A DNA stretch of 64,000 bases, taken from contig NZ_JAQQXS010000005.1 of NCBI RefSeq assembly GCF_028595305.1, positions 186,001-250,000 on the forward strand. The letters are read 5' to 3'. The notes beneath the pieces were generated by a model. That model was not told the DNA's origin. It saw only the letters and a list, made by a program, of their open reading frames with translations, and searched no databases. Of the stretch, positions 32,796 to 42,026 are shown in pieces. Positions within the stretch are counted from its first letter, which is position 1, and the number at the start of each line of letters is the position of its first letter. The position numbers and the translations under genes were made by a program. Origin of the DNA: Roseateles koreensis. GTDB taxonomy: Bacteria; Pseudomonadota; Gammaproteobacteria; Burkholderiales; Burkholderiaceae_C.

Positions 32796-35700
32796 TCAAC
32801 GGGCCTGCTTCCACTGCGCCATCAAGCCCTCCCACTTGCTACGCGCGGCCTGGAGGTGGCGGGCTTTCACATGGCCATAACCCCGAATCTCTTCGGGGAT
32901 ACGGGCAATGTCAACGGCCAAGCCCAAGCGCTCAGCTGTGAGGCCTTTGCTCAGGATGGCTTCGATGCTGGCGCGGTATTCGTCGATCAGGGCGCGCTCG
33001 GTCTTGCGTTCTTCGGTATGGCCGAACAGGTCGAATGCCGTGCCGCGCAGGCCTTTGAGCTTGGCCAGCAGGCCGAAGGCGGGGCGGATCCAGGCGCCCA
33101 TTTGTTGCTTGACCAATTCGCCTTGTGCGTTCTTCTTGGCGAACAGGGGCGGCGCCAGATGGTGCACGATTTTGTAGTCGCCTTCGAACTGGGCGGCGAT
33201 CTGATCGGTGAACTTTTTGTCGCTGTGCAAGCGTGCCACCTCGTACTCGTCTTTGTAAGCCATCAGCTTGAAGGAGTAGCGGGCCACAGCTTCGCTCAGG
33301 CGGGTGGTGTTGAGCGGCTTTTCTGCGGCGCGCACTTGGTCGACCAGGGCAAGATAACGTTGCGCGTAAGCGGCGTTCTGGTAGTCGGTGAGAAAGGCGA
33401 CGCGCTTGGCAACCAGTTCGTCCACACCGGGGCGCTTGACGATGTTGATGACTTGGCTGGCCGCGAACAAGGCCCGCACTGCGGCCAGGTCGTGGGCGCA
33501 GCGGCGACCCCATTCAAAGGCCTGCTTGTTGTTGTCGATCTGCACATTGTTCAACTCGATGGCGCGCATCAAGGCCGCGTAGCTGAGCGGGATGCGGCCT
33601 TGCTGCCAGGCGTAGCCCAGCATCAGCGGGTTGGTGTAGAGCGAATCGCCGAGCAGCTTGACGGCCACTTCTTCAGCATCAAACACACCCAACTGGCTGG
33701 CGCCCACCGCCGCCCGCACGGCGCTCTCGCAGGCTGCGCCGGGGAAGCTCCAGTTGGCGTCGTTCACCAGATTGGCTGTGGGTGAGCCGTGGGTGTTGAG
33801 CGCCACATAGGTATGGCCCTCGCGCATCACGGCCAGGGTGGCCTTGTTGGCGGCCACGATGGCGTCGCAGGCGATCACCAAGCGGGCCTCGGCGGTGCCA
33901 ACCTTGGTGCAATGGATGGCTTCATTGCTGTTGGCGATTTGGATGTGGCTCCAGGTTGAGCCGCCTTTTTGGGCTAAACCGGCCGCGTCTTGCGTGATCA
34001 CGCCCTTGCCTTCAAGGTGGGCGGCCATGCCCAGCAACTGGCCGATGGTGATGACACCCGTACCGCCCACGCCCGCAACGACGATGCCCCAGGCGGTGTC
34101 GGCATTGGGCACCAGTGGTTGCGGCACGGCGGGCAGTTGCGGGTCAAAGGCGCTGCGGCGGCCTTCTTTGCTGGGCTTCCTTAGCGCGCCACCCTCAACT
34201 GTGACGAAGCTGGGGCAAAAGCCCTTCACGCAGGAGTAGTCCTTGTTGCAGCTGTTTTGGTTGATCTGGCGTTTGCGGCCAAAGTCGGTTTCAAGCGGCT
34301 CGACCGAGAGGCAGTTGCTCTGCACGCTGCAGTCGCCGCAACCCTCGCACACCAAGTCGTTGATGACCACGCGCTTGGCCGGGTCCACCAGCTTGCCGCG
34401 CTTGCGGCGGCGGCGCTTTTCGGTGGCGCAGGTTTGGTCGTAAATGATGACGCTGGTGCCCGTGATCTCGCGGAACTGACGCTGGAGGGCGTCCAACTCG
34501 TCGCGGTGGTGCACCGTCACGCCGGGCAACAGGGCGACACCGTCGTACTTCTGCGGCTCGTCGGTCACGATCACCAACTTGCTCACGCCCTCGGCGGTGA
34601 CGCTTTGCATGATCTGCAGCACGGTGTGGCCCTCGGCCCGCTCACCCACTTGCTGGCCGCCGGTCATGGCCACCGCGTCGTTGTAGAGAATCTTGTAGGT
34701 GATGTTCACCCCGGCGGCGATGCTCTGACGGATCGCCAGCAGGCCGCTGTGGAAGTAGGTGCCGTCGCCCAGGTTGGCGAAGATGTGTTTTTCGTGGGTG
34801 AAGGCCGATTGGCCCACCCAAGGCACGCCTTCGCCGCCCATCTGCGTGAAGGTGGCGGTGTGGCGCCCGGGCATCCAGCTGACCATGTAGTGGCAGCCAA
34901 TGCCGGCCACCGCGCGCGAGCCCTCCGGCACGCGGGTGGAGGTGTTGTGCGGGCAGCCGCTGCAGAACCAGGGTGTGCGGTCGGCGCCGCCGGCGGCTTT
35001 TTCTTCGGACTTGAGCGCGTTCTCCTTGCCGTCGATCAGGGCGAGCCGCTCGTTCAGGCGGGCTTCCACATCGGCGTCCACGCCCAGCTTTTTCAGGCGC
35101 TTGGCAATGGCGCGGGCGATGATGGCGGGTGTGAGGTCGGCCTGCGGGCGCAGCAACCAATGGCTGCTGGGGTTGGGCATGCTCCATTCGCCGCCGTCAC
35201 CCTTTTCGTCGTCGAATTTACCCAGCACGTGGGGGCGCACGTCGCCGCGCCAGTTGTACAGCTCTTCCTTGAGTTGGTACTCAATCATCTGGCGTTTTTC
35301 TTCGATCACCAGAATCTCTTCCAGTCCCTGGGCGAAGTCGCGGGTGATGGTGGCTTCTAGCGGCCACACCACATTGACCTTGTGCAGGCGGATGCCCAGC
35401 CGGCGGCAGGTGTCGTCGTCCAGGCCGAGGTCGTACAGGGCCTGGCGGGTGTCGTTGTAGGCCTTGCCGCTGGCGATCAGGCCGAAGCGGTCTTGTGGCG
35501 TTGAAATAACGTTGTAGTTCAACTTATTGGCACGGATGTAGGCCAGCGCGGCGTACCACTTGTAATCCATCAAGCGCTTTTCTTGCTCCAGCGGTGCATC
35601 GGGCCAGCGGATGTGCAGGCCGCCTTCGGGCGTCTGGAAATCCTCCGGCAGGATGATCTTCACGCGGTCTGGGGCCACATCGATCGAGGCGGAACTCTCC

Positions 35701-36350
35701 ACGATTTCCTGGATGGTCTTGAGCCCCGACCACAGGCCTGAGAAACGGCTCATGGCGAAGGCGTGTACGCCCATGTCGAGAATATCTTGCACGCTGGTCG
35801 GGAAGAACACCGGGAAGCCCACCGCCTTGAACACGTGGTCGCTCTGGTGCGCGGCGGTGGAGCTCTTGGCGATGTGGTCGTCGCCCGCCACGGCAATCAC
35901 GCCGCCGTGCTTGGCGGTGCCGGCCATATTGGCGTGCTTGAACACGTCGATGCAACGGTCCACGCCCGGGCCCTTGCCGTACCAGAGGCCAAACACGCCG
36001 TCGAACTTGTTCTTCTCCGGAAACAGGTCCAGCTGCTGGCTGCCCCACACGGCGGTGGCGGCCAGTTCTTCATTGACGCCGGGTTGAAAGACGATGTGTT
36101 GCTTGGCCAGATGCTTCTTGGCGGCCTGCAGGGATTGGTCGTAGGTACCCAGCGGCGAGCCGCGGTAGCCGGAGATGAAGCCGGCGGTGTTCAGGCCCGC
36201 CAGCGCGTCGCGGGTGCGTTGCAACATGGGCAGGCGTACGAGGGCTTGCACACCGCTCATGAAAGCCCGGCCGCTGTCCAGCGCGTATTTGTCGTCCAGG
36301 GTGACGGTGTCCAGGGCGCGCAAGAGGTGTTCGGGCAGGGGGGCGTTCAT
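32796..36350 (-). CDS. Indolepyruvate ferredoxin oxidoreductase, fused alpha/beta subunits
   Basis: The 1184-residue enzyme oxidatively decarboxylates aryl-pyruvates (from Trp, Tyr, Phe) to acyl-CoA with ferredoxin as acceptor. The N-terminal half carries the oxidoreductase alpha fold (FISGYRGSPLGTYDQ, GVNEELAATAVWGSQ) and the thiamine diphosphate block GDGTYFHSGLL..N. A ferredoxin-like cluster region CEGCGDCSVQSNCLSVEP and CSCVKGFCPS-type cysteines lies near 690-740. The gamma-like domain begins GVGGTGVITIGQLLGMAA. The fused form is typical of betaproteobacteria, where archaea have separate iorA and iorB. It is divergent from an Lrp/AsnC regulator, its probable controller. Confidence 0.94.
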   Translation of the reverse strand: MNAPLPEHLLRALDTVTLDDKYALDSGRAFMSGVQALVRLPMLQRTRDALAGLNTAGFISGYRGSPLGTYDQSLQAAKKHLAKQHIVFQPGVNEELAATAVWGSQQLDLFPEKNKFDGVFGLWYGKGPGVDRCIDVFKHANMAGTAKHGGVIAVAGDDHIAKSSTAAHQSDHVFKAVGFPVFFPTSVQDILDMGVHAFAMSRFSGLWSGLKTIQEIVESSASIDVAPDRVKIILPEDFQTPEGGLHIRWPDAPLEQEKRLMDYKWYAALAYIRANKLNYNVISTPQDRFGLIASGKAYNDTRQALYDLGLDDDTCRRLGIRLHKVNVVWPLEATITRDFAQGLEEILVIEEKRQMIEYQLKEELYNWRGDVRPHVLGKFDDEKGDGGEWSMPNPSSHWLLRPQADLTPAIIARAIAKRLKKLGVDADVEARLNERLALIDGKENALKSEEKAAGGADRTPWFCSGCPHNTSTRVPEGSRAVAGIGCHYMVSWMPGRHTATFTQMGGEGVPWVGQSAFTHEKHIFANLGDGTYFHSGLLAIRQSIAAGVNITYKILYNDAVAMTGGQQVGERAEGHTVLQIMQSVTAEGVSKLVIVTDEPQKYDGVALLPGVTVHHRDELDALQRQFREITGTSVIIYDQTCATEKRRRRKRGKLVDPAKRVVINDLVCEGCGDCSVQSNCLSVEPLETDFGRKRQINQNSCNKDYSCVKGFCPSFVTVEGGALRKPSKEGRRSAFDPQLPAVPQPLVPNADTAWGIVVAGVGGTGVITIGQLLGMAAHLEGKGVITQDAAGLAQKGGSTWSHIQIANSNEAIHCTKVGTAEARLVIACDAIVAANKATLAVMREGHTYVALNTHGSPTANLVNDANWSFPGAACESAVRAAVGASQLGVFDAEEVAVKLLGDSLYTNPLMLGYAWQQGRIPLSYAALMRAIELNNVQIDNNKQAFEWGRRCAHDLAAVRALFAASQVINIVKRPGVDELVAKRVAFLTDYQNAAYAQRYLALVDQVRAAEKPLNTTRLSEAVARYSFKLMAYKDEYEVARLHSDKKFTDQIAAQFEGDYKIVHHLAPPLFAKKNAQGELVKQQMGAWIRPAFGLLAKLKGLRGTAFDLFGHTEERKTERALIDEYRASIEAILSKGLTAERLGLAVDIARIPEEIRGYGHVKARHLQAARSKWEGLMAQWKQAR

Positions 36351-36513
36351 GTGGGCGTGCTCCAGGGCTGTTGTGGCTGCGGCAGTGGCAGGGCATTTCG
36401 CACGGCGGCTTGTGGCTGCGGTGCGAGCGGTGCTACCGGCTTTTTACCGGCTCCGGCAGTGTATGAAAAGGCCTGCGCGTGGTGCTTGCTATTTGTAGCC
36501 GCAATAGTTCAAC

Positions 36514-36534
36514 TTGAGCAACAATCTTGCTCAA
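36514..36534. promoter_or_regulatory. Perfect palindromic operator between ior and lrp genes
   Basis: TTGAGCAA (36514-36521) and TTGCTCAA (36527-36534) form an exact 8-bp inverted repeat around CAATC. It lies 20 bases before the Lrp/AsnC start, and in the divergent promoter region of the indolepyruvate oxidoreductase, the expected place for an Lrp-family operator controlling both genes. Confidence 0.75.
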
Positions 36535-36554
36535 ATCGTTTTGATTGATATGAA

Positions 36555-37112
36555 ATGGCTTCAAAAAATCAAACTTCAGTAAAAACCCTTGAGCGTGAAG
36601 AGGTGGCTGCGCCTTCCGGTCAGTCCGTTGGGCTGGATCGTTATGACGTCGCCATCTTGTTGGCGCTGCAGCGTGACGCACGCCTGTCTAATGCCGAGTT
36701 GGCGACCCGCATCGGCCTGTCTGCCGCGCCCACCTGGCGGCGCGTCAAGTGGCTGGAAGAGCAGGGCTACATCACCGGCTACCGGGCCGAGATCGACCGG
36801 CGCAAAGTCGGCCTGGGTGTGCTGGCTTTTGTGCGCGTGGATGCTGACCGCAACAACGGCGCCAGCACCAAGGCGCTTGAAGAGGCGCTGCGCGGCCTGC
36901 CCGAGGTGATCAGCTGCCACTACATCTCGGGCGCGGGCACCTTTGAGCTGCAGGTGATGGCAACCGACCTGGACGCGTTCTCGCGCTTTTCGATCGACAC
37001 CCTGCTCAACCTGCCCAACGTCAAGGACGTTCACACCAGCTTCTCGCTGGGCGAGGTGAAGGCTGGGGCGCTCACGCCTCTGGGGCATTTAGAGATGGGT
37101 CGGGGCGGCTGA
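36555..37112 (+). CDS. Lrp/AsnC family transcriptional regulator
   Basis: A 185-residue feast/famine regulator. The N-terminal helix-turn-helix (about 28-80) reads LDRYDVAILLALQRDARLSNAELATRIGLSAAPTWRRVKWLE in two helices and a loop, then GYITGYRAEIDRRKVG leads to the ligand-binding RAM domain (about 85-165) with YISGAGTFELQVMATDLDAF. Members bind amino acids or related metabolites. Its divergence from the aryl-pyruvate oxidoreductase and the palindrome in between suggest it senses an aromatic amino acid or its keto acid. A downstream EamA-type exporter may share the signal. Confidence 0.92.
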   Translation: MASKNQTSVKTLEREEVAAPSGQSVGLDRYDVAILLALQRDARLSNAELATRIGLSAAPTWRRVKWLEEQGYITGYRAEIDRRKVGLGVLAFVRVDADRNNGASTKALEEALRGLPEVISCHYISGAGTFELQVMATDLDAFSRFSIDTLLNLPNVKDVHTSFSLGEVKAGALTPLGHLEMGRGG

Positions 37113-37209
37113 ATCTGCAAAGAGGGGGGGGCCGTGAGCTTTGGGGCAAGCCGGTGCCCGTATCGCCCTCACAATCAGCCTCTGCTTTCAAAACTTGCTT
37201 GTGCATCCC

Positions 37210-38133
37210 ATGTCTTCTCAACACGCTCGCCTGCCCTTCAGACACTTCTTGCTGGCACTGGCCGTGGTGGCCGTCTGGGGCAGCAATTTCGTGGTGATTC
37301 GCGTGGGGCTCAATGCCTTGCCTCCCCTGCTGTTCGCCGCGCTGCGTTTCACGTTTGCCGTTTTGCCGGCCATCTTTTTTCTGAAAAAGCCGCAGCTGCC
37401 CTGGCGCAATCTCATGGGCTACGGCCTGTTGTTGGGGGTGGGGGAGTTTGGGCTGCTGTTCCTGGCCATGCGGGGTCATATTTCGCCGGGGCTGGCCTCC
37501 TTGGTGATTCAGACTCAGGTGTTTTTCACGCTGTTTCTGGCGATGCGTGTGACGGGGGAGCGGGTGCAGGGCTACCAATGGTTGGCCTTGCTGCTGGCCG
37601 CTTCGGGCATTGCCGTGATTGCGCGCCATACCGATGGCAGCGCCACGCCGCTGGGTTTGTTGATGGTGCTGGCGGCGGCGTTCTCCTGGGCGTGCGCCAA
37701 TATGGTGGGCAAGGCGGCGGGGCGGGTGAATATGTTGGCCTACATGGTCTGGACCAGCCTGTTCTCGGTGCCGCCCTTGTTGTTGCTGTCCTTCATTTTT
37801 GAAGGGCAGGCGGTGATGGCGCAAGGCCTGGCCCGGGCCGACGCGGTCACTTGGGCCGCGGTGGTGTGGCAGGCCGTGGGCAATACCTTGTTCGGCTACG
37901 GCGTGTGGGGCTGGCTGCTGGCACGCCATGCTGCGGCCACAGTGGTGCCCATGGCCCTGCTGGTGCCCATCTTTGGCATGAGTACGGCGGCCTGGGTGCT
38001 GGGTGAAAGCCTGCCGGCCTGGAAGATGGTGGCAGCCGCGCTGGTGCTGTCAGGCCTGGCGCTCAATCTGTTGTGGCCCCTGCGGCCCTGGCGCCGTGGC
38101 GTGGGGGCGGCGCAGCCGGTGGTGAAGGGTTGA
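37210..38133 (+). CDS. eamA: EamA-type drug/metabolite exporter
   Basis: A 307-residue inner-membrane transporter with ten helices in two EamA repeats. It follows E. coli EamA closely: VVAVWGSNFVVIRVGLNALPPLL at the start, ALRFTFAVLPAIFFLKKP, GLASLVIQTQVFFTLFLA, LAAAFSWACANMVGKAAG at the second repeat start and GYGVWGWLLARHAAATVVPMALLVPIFG. EamA exports O-acetylserine and cysteine; the substrate here could differ. ATG 37210 (MSSQHARL) gives the usual short N-terminus. It follows the Lrp/AsnC gene by 97 bases in the same direction. Confidence 0.85.
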   Translation: MSSQHARLPFRHFLLALAVVAVWGSNFVVIRVGLNALPPLLFAALRFTFAVLPAIFFLKKPQLPWRNLMGYGLLLGVGEFGLLFLAMRGHISPGLASLVIQTQVFFTLFLAMRVTGERVQGYQWLALLLAASGIAVIARHTDGSATPLGLLMVLAAAFSWACANMVGKAAGRVNMLAYMVWTSLFSVPPLLLLSFIFEGQAVMAQGLARADAVTWAAVVWQAVGNTLFGYGVWGWLLARHAAATVVPMALLVPIFGMSTAAWVLGESLPAWKMVAAALVLSGLALNLLWPLRPWRRGVGAAQPVVKG

Positions 38134-38165
38134 TGCAAGCCGGTTCTGCGACCGTGTGGATAGTC

Positions 38166-38885
38166 TTAGAACCGCGTGCCCACCGCCAGGCGCACCGCGT
38201 CCTGGGTTGAGAAGTTCTGCTGTCCGTCGCGCGTCAGGCGGATGAACCAGTGCGGAAAATCGTAGGCCACGCTCAGCCCCCAGGCGTAAACATAACCCGC
38301 GTCGCCCATGCCTTGCTTGTAGAGCAGGTCGACCGTCAGGCGGTCGCCCCCGTTCACCGGCCAGCGTGCCAGCGCATGCACATGGCGTTGCCCGGTGCCC
38401 AGGCGGTCATCGGCAATCAGAGTGAGGCTCAGGTTTTGCCCTTGCGCGCCTTGCCAGCCCACGCCTGCGGTGATCGCGTCGTTGGGGTCGAAATTGAGAT
38501 TGAAATAGGGCCGCACATTGGTGCGCCCTAAGCCCATCACCGTGTACCAGGTGGTGCCCAGTTGCAGATTGATGCTGCCACCGATAAACCCTTGCGTGGC
38601 CAGTTGCAAGGAGGGTTGCAGCTGCGCCCAATCGTTCAAGGTGAAGCTGTGGTCGAGGCCAGCGCGCCATTGTTTGCCGAAGTCTGGGTCTTGGTAATAG
38701 CCGACCCAGGCATCGCTGTCGTGGCCGCGCCAGCGCAGGTTCAGGTCTTTGCCCTGGCTGCTGCCGTAGTCGTACAGCCCGGCAGTCAGCTTGAAGGGGG
38801 CGGCATCGCCCTCATCAGCCATTGCCGGGGCACTGAAACAAGCTGCAGCCACACTGCAGAATAAAACGATGGCACGTTGCTTCAT
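38166..38885 (-). CDS. Outer-membrane beta-barrel protein at the end of the czc operon
   Basis: A 239-residue secreted protein with a signal peptide (MKQRAIVLFCSVAAACFSAPAMA) and amphipathic beta-strands throughout the mature part, such as FKLTAGLYDYG, NLRWRGHDSDAWVGYY, RLTVDLLYKQG and AVRLAVGTRF. It ends in the aromatic Phe typical of outer-membrane barrels. I do not recognise a named family. It lies 48 bases after the CzcA-like gene in the same direction, so it is probably the fourth gene of the metal-efflux operon, and may act in metal passage or sensing at the outer membrane (inference). Confidence 0.75.
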   Translation of the reverse strand: MKQRAIVLFCSVAAACFSAPAMADEGDAAPFKLTAGLYDYGSSQGKDLNLRWRGHDSDAWVGYYQDPDFGKQWRAGLDHSFTLNDWAQLQPSLQLATQGFIGGSINLQLGTTWYTVMGLGRTNVRPYFNLNFDPNDAITAGVGWQGAQGQNLSLTLIADDRLGTGQRHVHALARWPVNGGDRLTVDLLYKQGMGDAGYVYAWGLSVAYDFPHWFIRLTRDGQQNFSTQDAVRLAVGTRF

Positions 38886-38933
38886 TCAAGGGCTCTGATC
38901 ATGTATCGGGTTAAAGCCTGGACGCCTGGGCGT

Positions 38934-41900
38934 TCAGAGTTTGCCACTTCGTTCGGGCGGAATCTCGCCTCCCTTGGGTGTGAACCAAGCCACGTACAGG
39001 GCGGGCAGCACCACCAGGGTCAGCAAGGTCGCGGTCAGCAGGCCGCCGATCACCACAATCGCCAAAGGCCGCTGCGTCTCCGCCCCGATCTCGTGCGACA
39101 GCGCCATGGGCAGCAGCCCCAGGGCGGCGAGCATGGCGGTCATGAGTACCGTGCGCAGGCGTTGCATGGAGCCCATCTTCACGGCCTCCAGCACCGTGTG
39201 GCCGTTGTTGCGCAGCTGTTGGTAGACCGTCAGCATCACCACGCCATTCAACACGGCTTGGCCTGACAGGGCAATGAAACCGATGGCGGCGGAAACCGAC
39301 AGCGGAATGTCCAGCACCCACAGCGCCACAAAGCCACCGATCAGCGCCAGTGGCACGTTGAGCAGAATCAGCGAGGCCGTCTTGAAGCTGTTGAAGGCGT
39401 TGAAGAGCAGCACGAAGATCAGCAGCAGCGAGATGGGCACCACCACGGTCAGGCGCTTCATGGCGCGCTCCTGGTTCTCGAATTCACCTGACCAGGTAAT
39501 TTGGTAACCGTCCGGTAGCTGCACGTGCGCGTCGACGCGCTGCTTCATGTCAGCCACCACCGAGCCCATGTCGCGGCCCTTGATGAAAATGCCGATGGCC
39601 ATGGTGCGTTGCCCCGCCTCGCGGGCGATGTTCATGGCGCCGCTGGTCTCGCGAATACTGGCCACCGCCCCCAATTGCACCGTGCCGCCGGCGGGCAGTG
39701 AGATGGGTGTGCGTGCCAGCTCCGACAAAGCGCGGTGCGCCTCCGGCAAGCGCACCGTCACGGCGAATTTGCGCTCGCCCTCCCACAGATAAGTGGTGGC
39801 CTTGCCGGCCAGCGCGGCCTCAATCACGTCTTGCACGTCGCCCACATTCAGGCCCAGGCGCGCGGCCCGGTCGCGGTCGATGTCCACCAGCACCTGGGGC
39901 AGGGCGCCCAAACGGTCTACCTCAGCGCGTTGGATGCCCGCCACCTGTTTGAACTCGCGCTGCATCTGCTCGACGATGCGCTGCAATTCGCCCAGATCGT
40001 CGCCCGATACCTTGATGACGATTTGGCCCTTGATCTGCGAGATCGACTCCAACACGTTGTCGCGAATGGGCTGGGAAAAGGCAGGGTCGATGCCAGGGAT
40101 CACGCTCAGCTTGGCGGCCATTTCTTCCACCAAACGCTCGTGGTTCATGCCGGGGCGCCATTCTTCTTGCGGCTTCACGTCGACAAACACCTCGGCCATG
40201 CTGAGCGTCTTGGGGTCGGTGCCGTCTTCCGGCTGGCCGGCTTTGGAGACCACGGTGCGCACCTCGGGCACCGTGCGCAGAGCCTGCCGTGCCAACCGCA
40301 GGATGTGCACTGCTTCTTGTTGCGACAGGCTGGAGGGCATGTCCCAGTTCACCCAGAAAGTGCCTTCGTCCAGCTCAGGTAAAAACTCTGAGCCCAGCCG
40401 GCTCGCCAGGCCCAGCGCGCCTGCAAAGGCCAGGCCGGCGATGACAAACACCAGGCTGCGGCGGCGCGTGGCCCAGTCCAGCACCGGGGCGTAGATTTTC
40501 TTGGCGGTCAGCACCACGCGGTTGTCGCCATGCGGCAGGCCGCGGCGCAACATCCAGTAGGCCAGCAGCGGCACCAGCGTGAGCGAGAAAATCAGCGAGC
40601 CCACCAGCGCTGTGCTAACGGACAGCGCCATCGGCTGGAAAATACGGCCTTCGTGGCGCTGCAGCGCAAAGATCGGGATGTGGGCCGCGATGATGATCAG
40701 CATCGAGAACAGCGTGGGCCGGCCGACTTCATCAGTGGCATCGGCGATCAGTTTGAGGCGCTTGCGGTCGTCCAGGTCTTCGCCGCGTTCTGCCAGGCGG
40801 TGCATGATGTTTTCGATCACGATTACCGCGCCGTCCACGATGATGCCGAAGTCCATGGCGCCCAGCGACAGCAAGTTTGCCGGTACGCCCATGATCTTCA
40901 AACCCAGAAAGGTGGCCAGCAGCGCGAGTGGAATCACCACCACCACGGCAAGGCTGGCGCGCAGGTTCGACAAGAAGATGTACAGCACTAGCGACACCAG
41001 CAGCGCGCCCTCGACAAGGTTGCGGAACACGGTGGACAAGGTCTTGCCCATCAACCAGGTACGGTCGTAGAAGGGGACGATGCTGACACCCTGCGGCAGG
41101 CCGCGGGCGTTGAGCGTGGCGATCTTTGCCTTCACGCCTTTGAGCACCTCGCTGGCGTTTTCGCCCTTGCGCATCACCACGATGCCGGTGACCGCGTCGT
41201 CGTCGTCGTCTTGCCCGACCACGCCCAGGCGCGGTACCGCGCCCACGGCCACCTGGGCGATGTCGCGAACCAGCACCGGCGTGCCATTGCGGGCGGTGAC
41301 GACGATGCTGCTGATGTCGTCCGCGCTGCGCAGCAGGCCAATGCCGCGGATCGCGTACTGCTGCGATCCCTGCGCCACATAACTGCCACCCGCGTTGGAG
41401 TTGCCACGGCCCAGCGCGTCCAGCAGGTTCTGGAAGGTCAGGCCGTAAGCGCGCAGCTTGTCAAGGTCAGGTTGCACCTCGTATTGCTTGATGAAGCCCC
41501 CCATGGCCACCACATCGGCCACGCCGGGCACCTGGCGCAGCGCGCGCTCGACCACCCAGTCTTCGATGGAGCGCAGATCGGTGCTGCTCTTGCCGTCACC
41601 GCGCAGGCGGTAACGCATGATCTCGCCGACCGGCGTCGCATTGGGCGCAATATTGGCTTGCACGCCGGGGGGCAGGTCGACGCCGCCCAGGCGCTCGTTG
41701 ACCTCTTGGCGCACCCGTTGTACCGAGGTGTTGTCGTCATACGTGATGACGGTGTAGGAGAGGCCGAACTGGGTGTGCGAGAACACGCGGATCGAATTCG
41801 GCAGGCCAGACAAGGCCACCTCGATCGGCAGGGTCACCTGCTTCTCAACCTCCTCAGCGGCGTGACCAGGGAACAGCGCGATCACCGTGACTTGGGTGTC

Positions 41901-42026
41901 GGTGACATCCGGAAATGCCTCCACCGACAAGTTCTGGAAGGCGATCAGCCCCGAGCCGATGAACAGGATCAGCGCAAGGACGATCAGCACCGGCTGGTGC
42001 AGGGCGAACTGGATCAGGCGTTTCAT
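38934..42026 (-). CDS. czcA: Heavy-metal RND efflux pump, inner-membrane subunit (CzcA family)
   Basis: A 1030-residue proton-driven RND pump of the heavy-metal efflux group. It starts MKRLIQFALHQPVLIVLALIL, with two six-helix bundles and two large periplasmic loops. The fourth-helix motif DFGIIVDGAVIVIEN (near 402-416) is the proton-relay signature of divalent-cation (Co/Zn/Cd/Ni) pumps; Cu/Ag-type CusA differs there. The periplasmic block SVEAFPDVTDTQV and VEKQVTLPIE near the start is typical of CzcA. It overlaps the adaptor gene by ATGA, and is preceded by czcC and czcB and followed by an outer-membrane protein. Confidence 0.94.
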   Translation of the reverse strand: MKRLIQFALHQPVLIVLALILFIGSGLIAFQNLSVEAFPDVTDTQVTVIALFPGHAAEEVEKQVTLPIEVALSGLPNSIRVFSHTQFGLSYTVITYDDNTSVQRVRQEVNERLGGVDLPPGVQANIAPNATPVGEIMRYRLRGDGKSSTDLRSIEDWVVERALRQVPGVADVVAMGGFIKQYEVQPDLDKLRAYGLTFQNLLDALGRGNSNAGGSYVAQGSQQYAIRGIGLLRSADDISSIVVTARNGTPVLVRDIAQVAVGAVPRLGVVGQDDDDDAVTGIVVMRKGENASEVLKGVKAKIATLNARGLPQGVSIVPFYDRTWLMGKTLSTVFRNLVEGALLVSLVLYIFLSNLRASLAVVVVIPLALLATFLGLKIMGVPANLLSLGAMDFGIIVDGAVIVIENIMHRLAERGEDLDDRKRLKLIADATDEVGRPTLFSMLIIIAAHIPIFALQRHEGRIFQPMALSVSTALVGSLIFSLTLVPLLAYWMLRRGLPHGDNRVVLTAKKIYAPVLDWATRRRSLVFVIAGLAFAGALGLASRLGSEFLPELDEGTFWVNWDMPSSLSQQEAVHILRLARQALRTVPEVRTVVSKAGQPEDGTDPKTLSMAEVFVDVKPQEEWRPGMNHERLVEEMAAKLSVIPGIDPAFSQPIRDNVLESISQIKGQIVIKVSGDDLGELQRIVEQMQREFKQVAGIQRAEVDRLGALPQVLVDIDRDRAARLGLNVGDVQDVIEAALAGKATTYLWEGERKFAVTVRLPEAHRALSELARTPISLPAGGTVQLGAVASIRETSGAMNIAREAGQRTMAIGIFIKGRDMGSVVADMKQRVDAHVQLPDGYQITWSGEFENQERAMKRLTVVVPISLLLIFVLLFNAFNSFKTASLILLNVPLALIGGFVALWVLDIPLSVSAAIGFIALSGQAVLNGVVMLTVYQQLRNNGHTVLEAVKMGSMQRLRTVLMTAMLAALGLLPMALSHEIGAETQRPLAIVVIGGLLTATLLTLVVLPALYVAWFTPKGGEIPPERSGKL

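Noticed and set aside
34257-35360. Long open frame antisense to the indolepyruvate oxidoreductase
   Set aside because: Ala/Val/His-rich shadow frame without recognisable domain; the opposite strand carries a complete enzyme.
38934-42026. Copper/silver pump CusA
   Set aside because: The fourth-helix motif is DFGIIVDGAVIVIEN, typical of divalent-metal CzcA-type pumps, not the CusA pattern.
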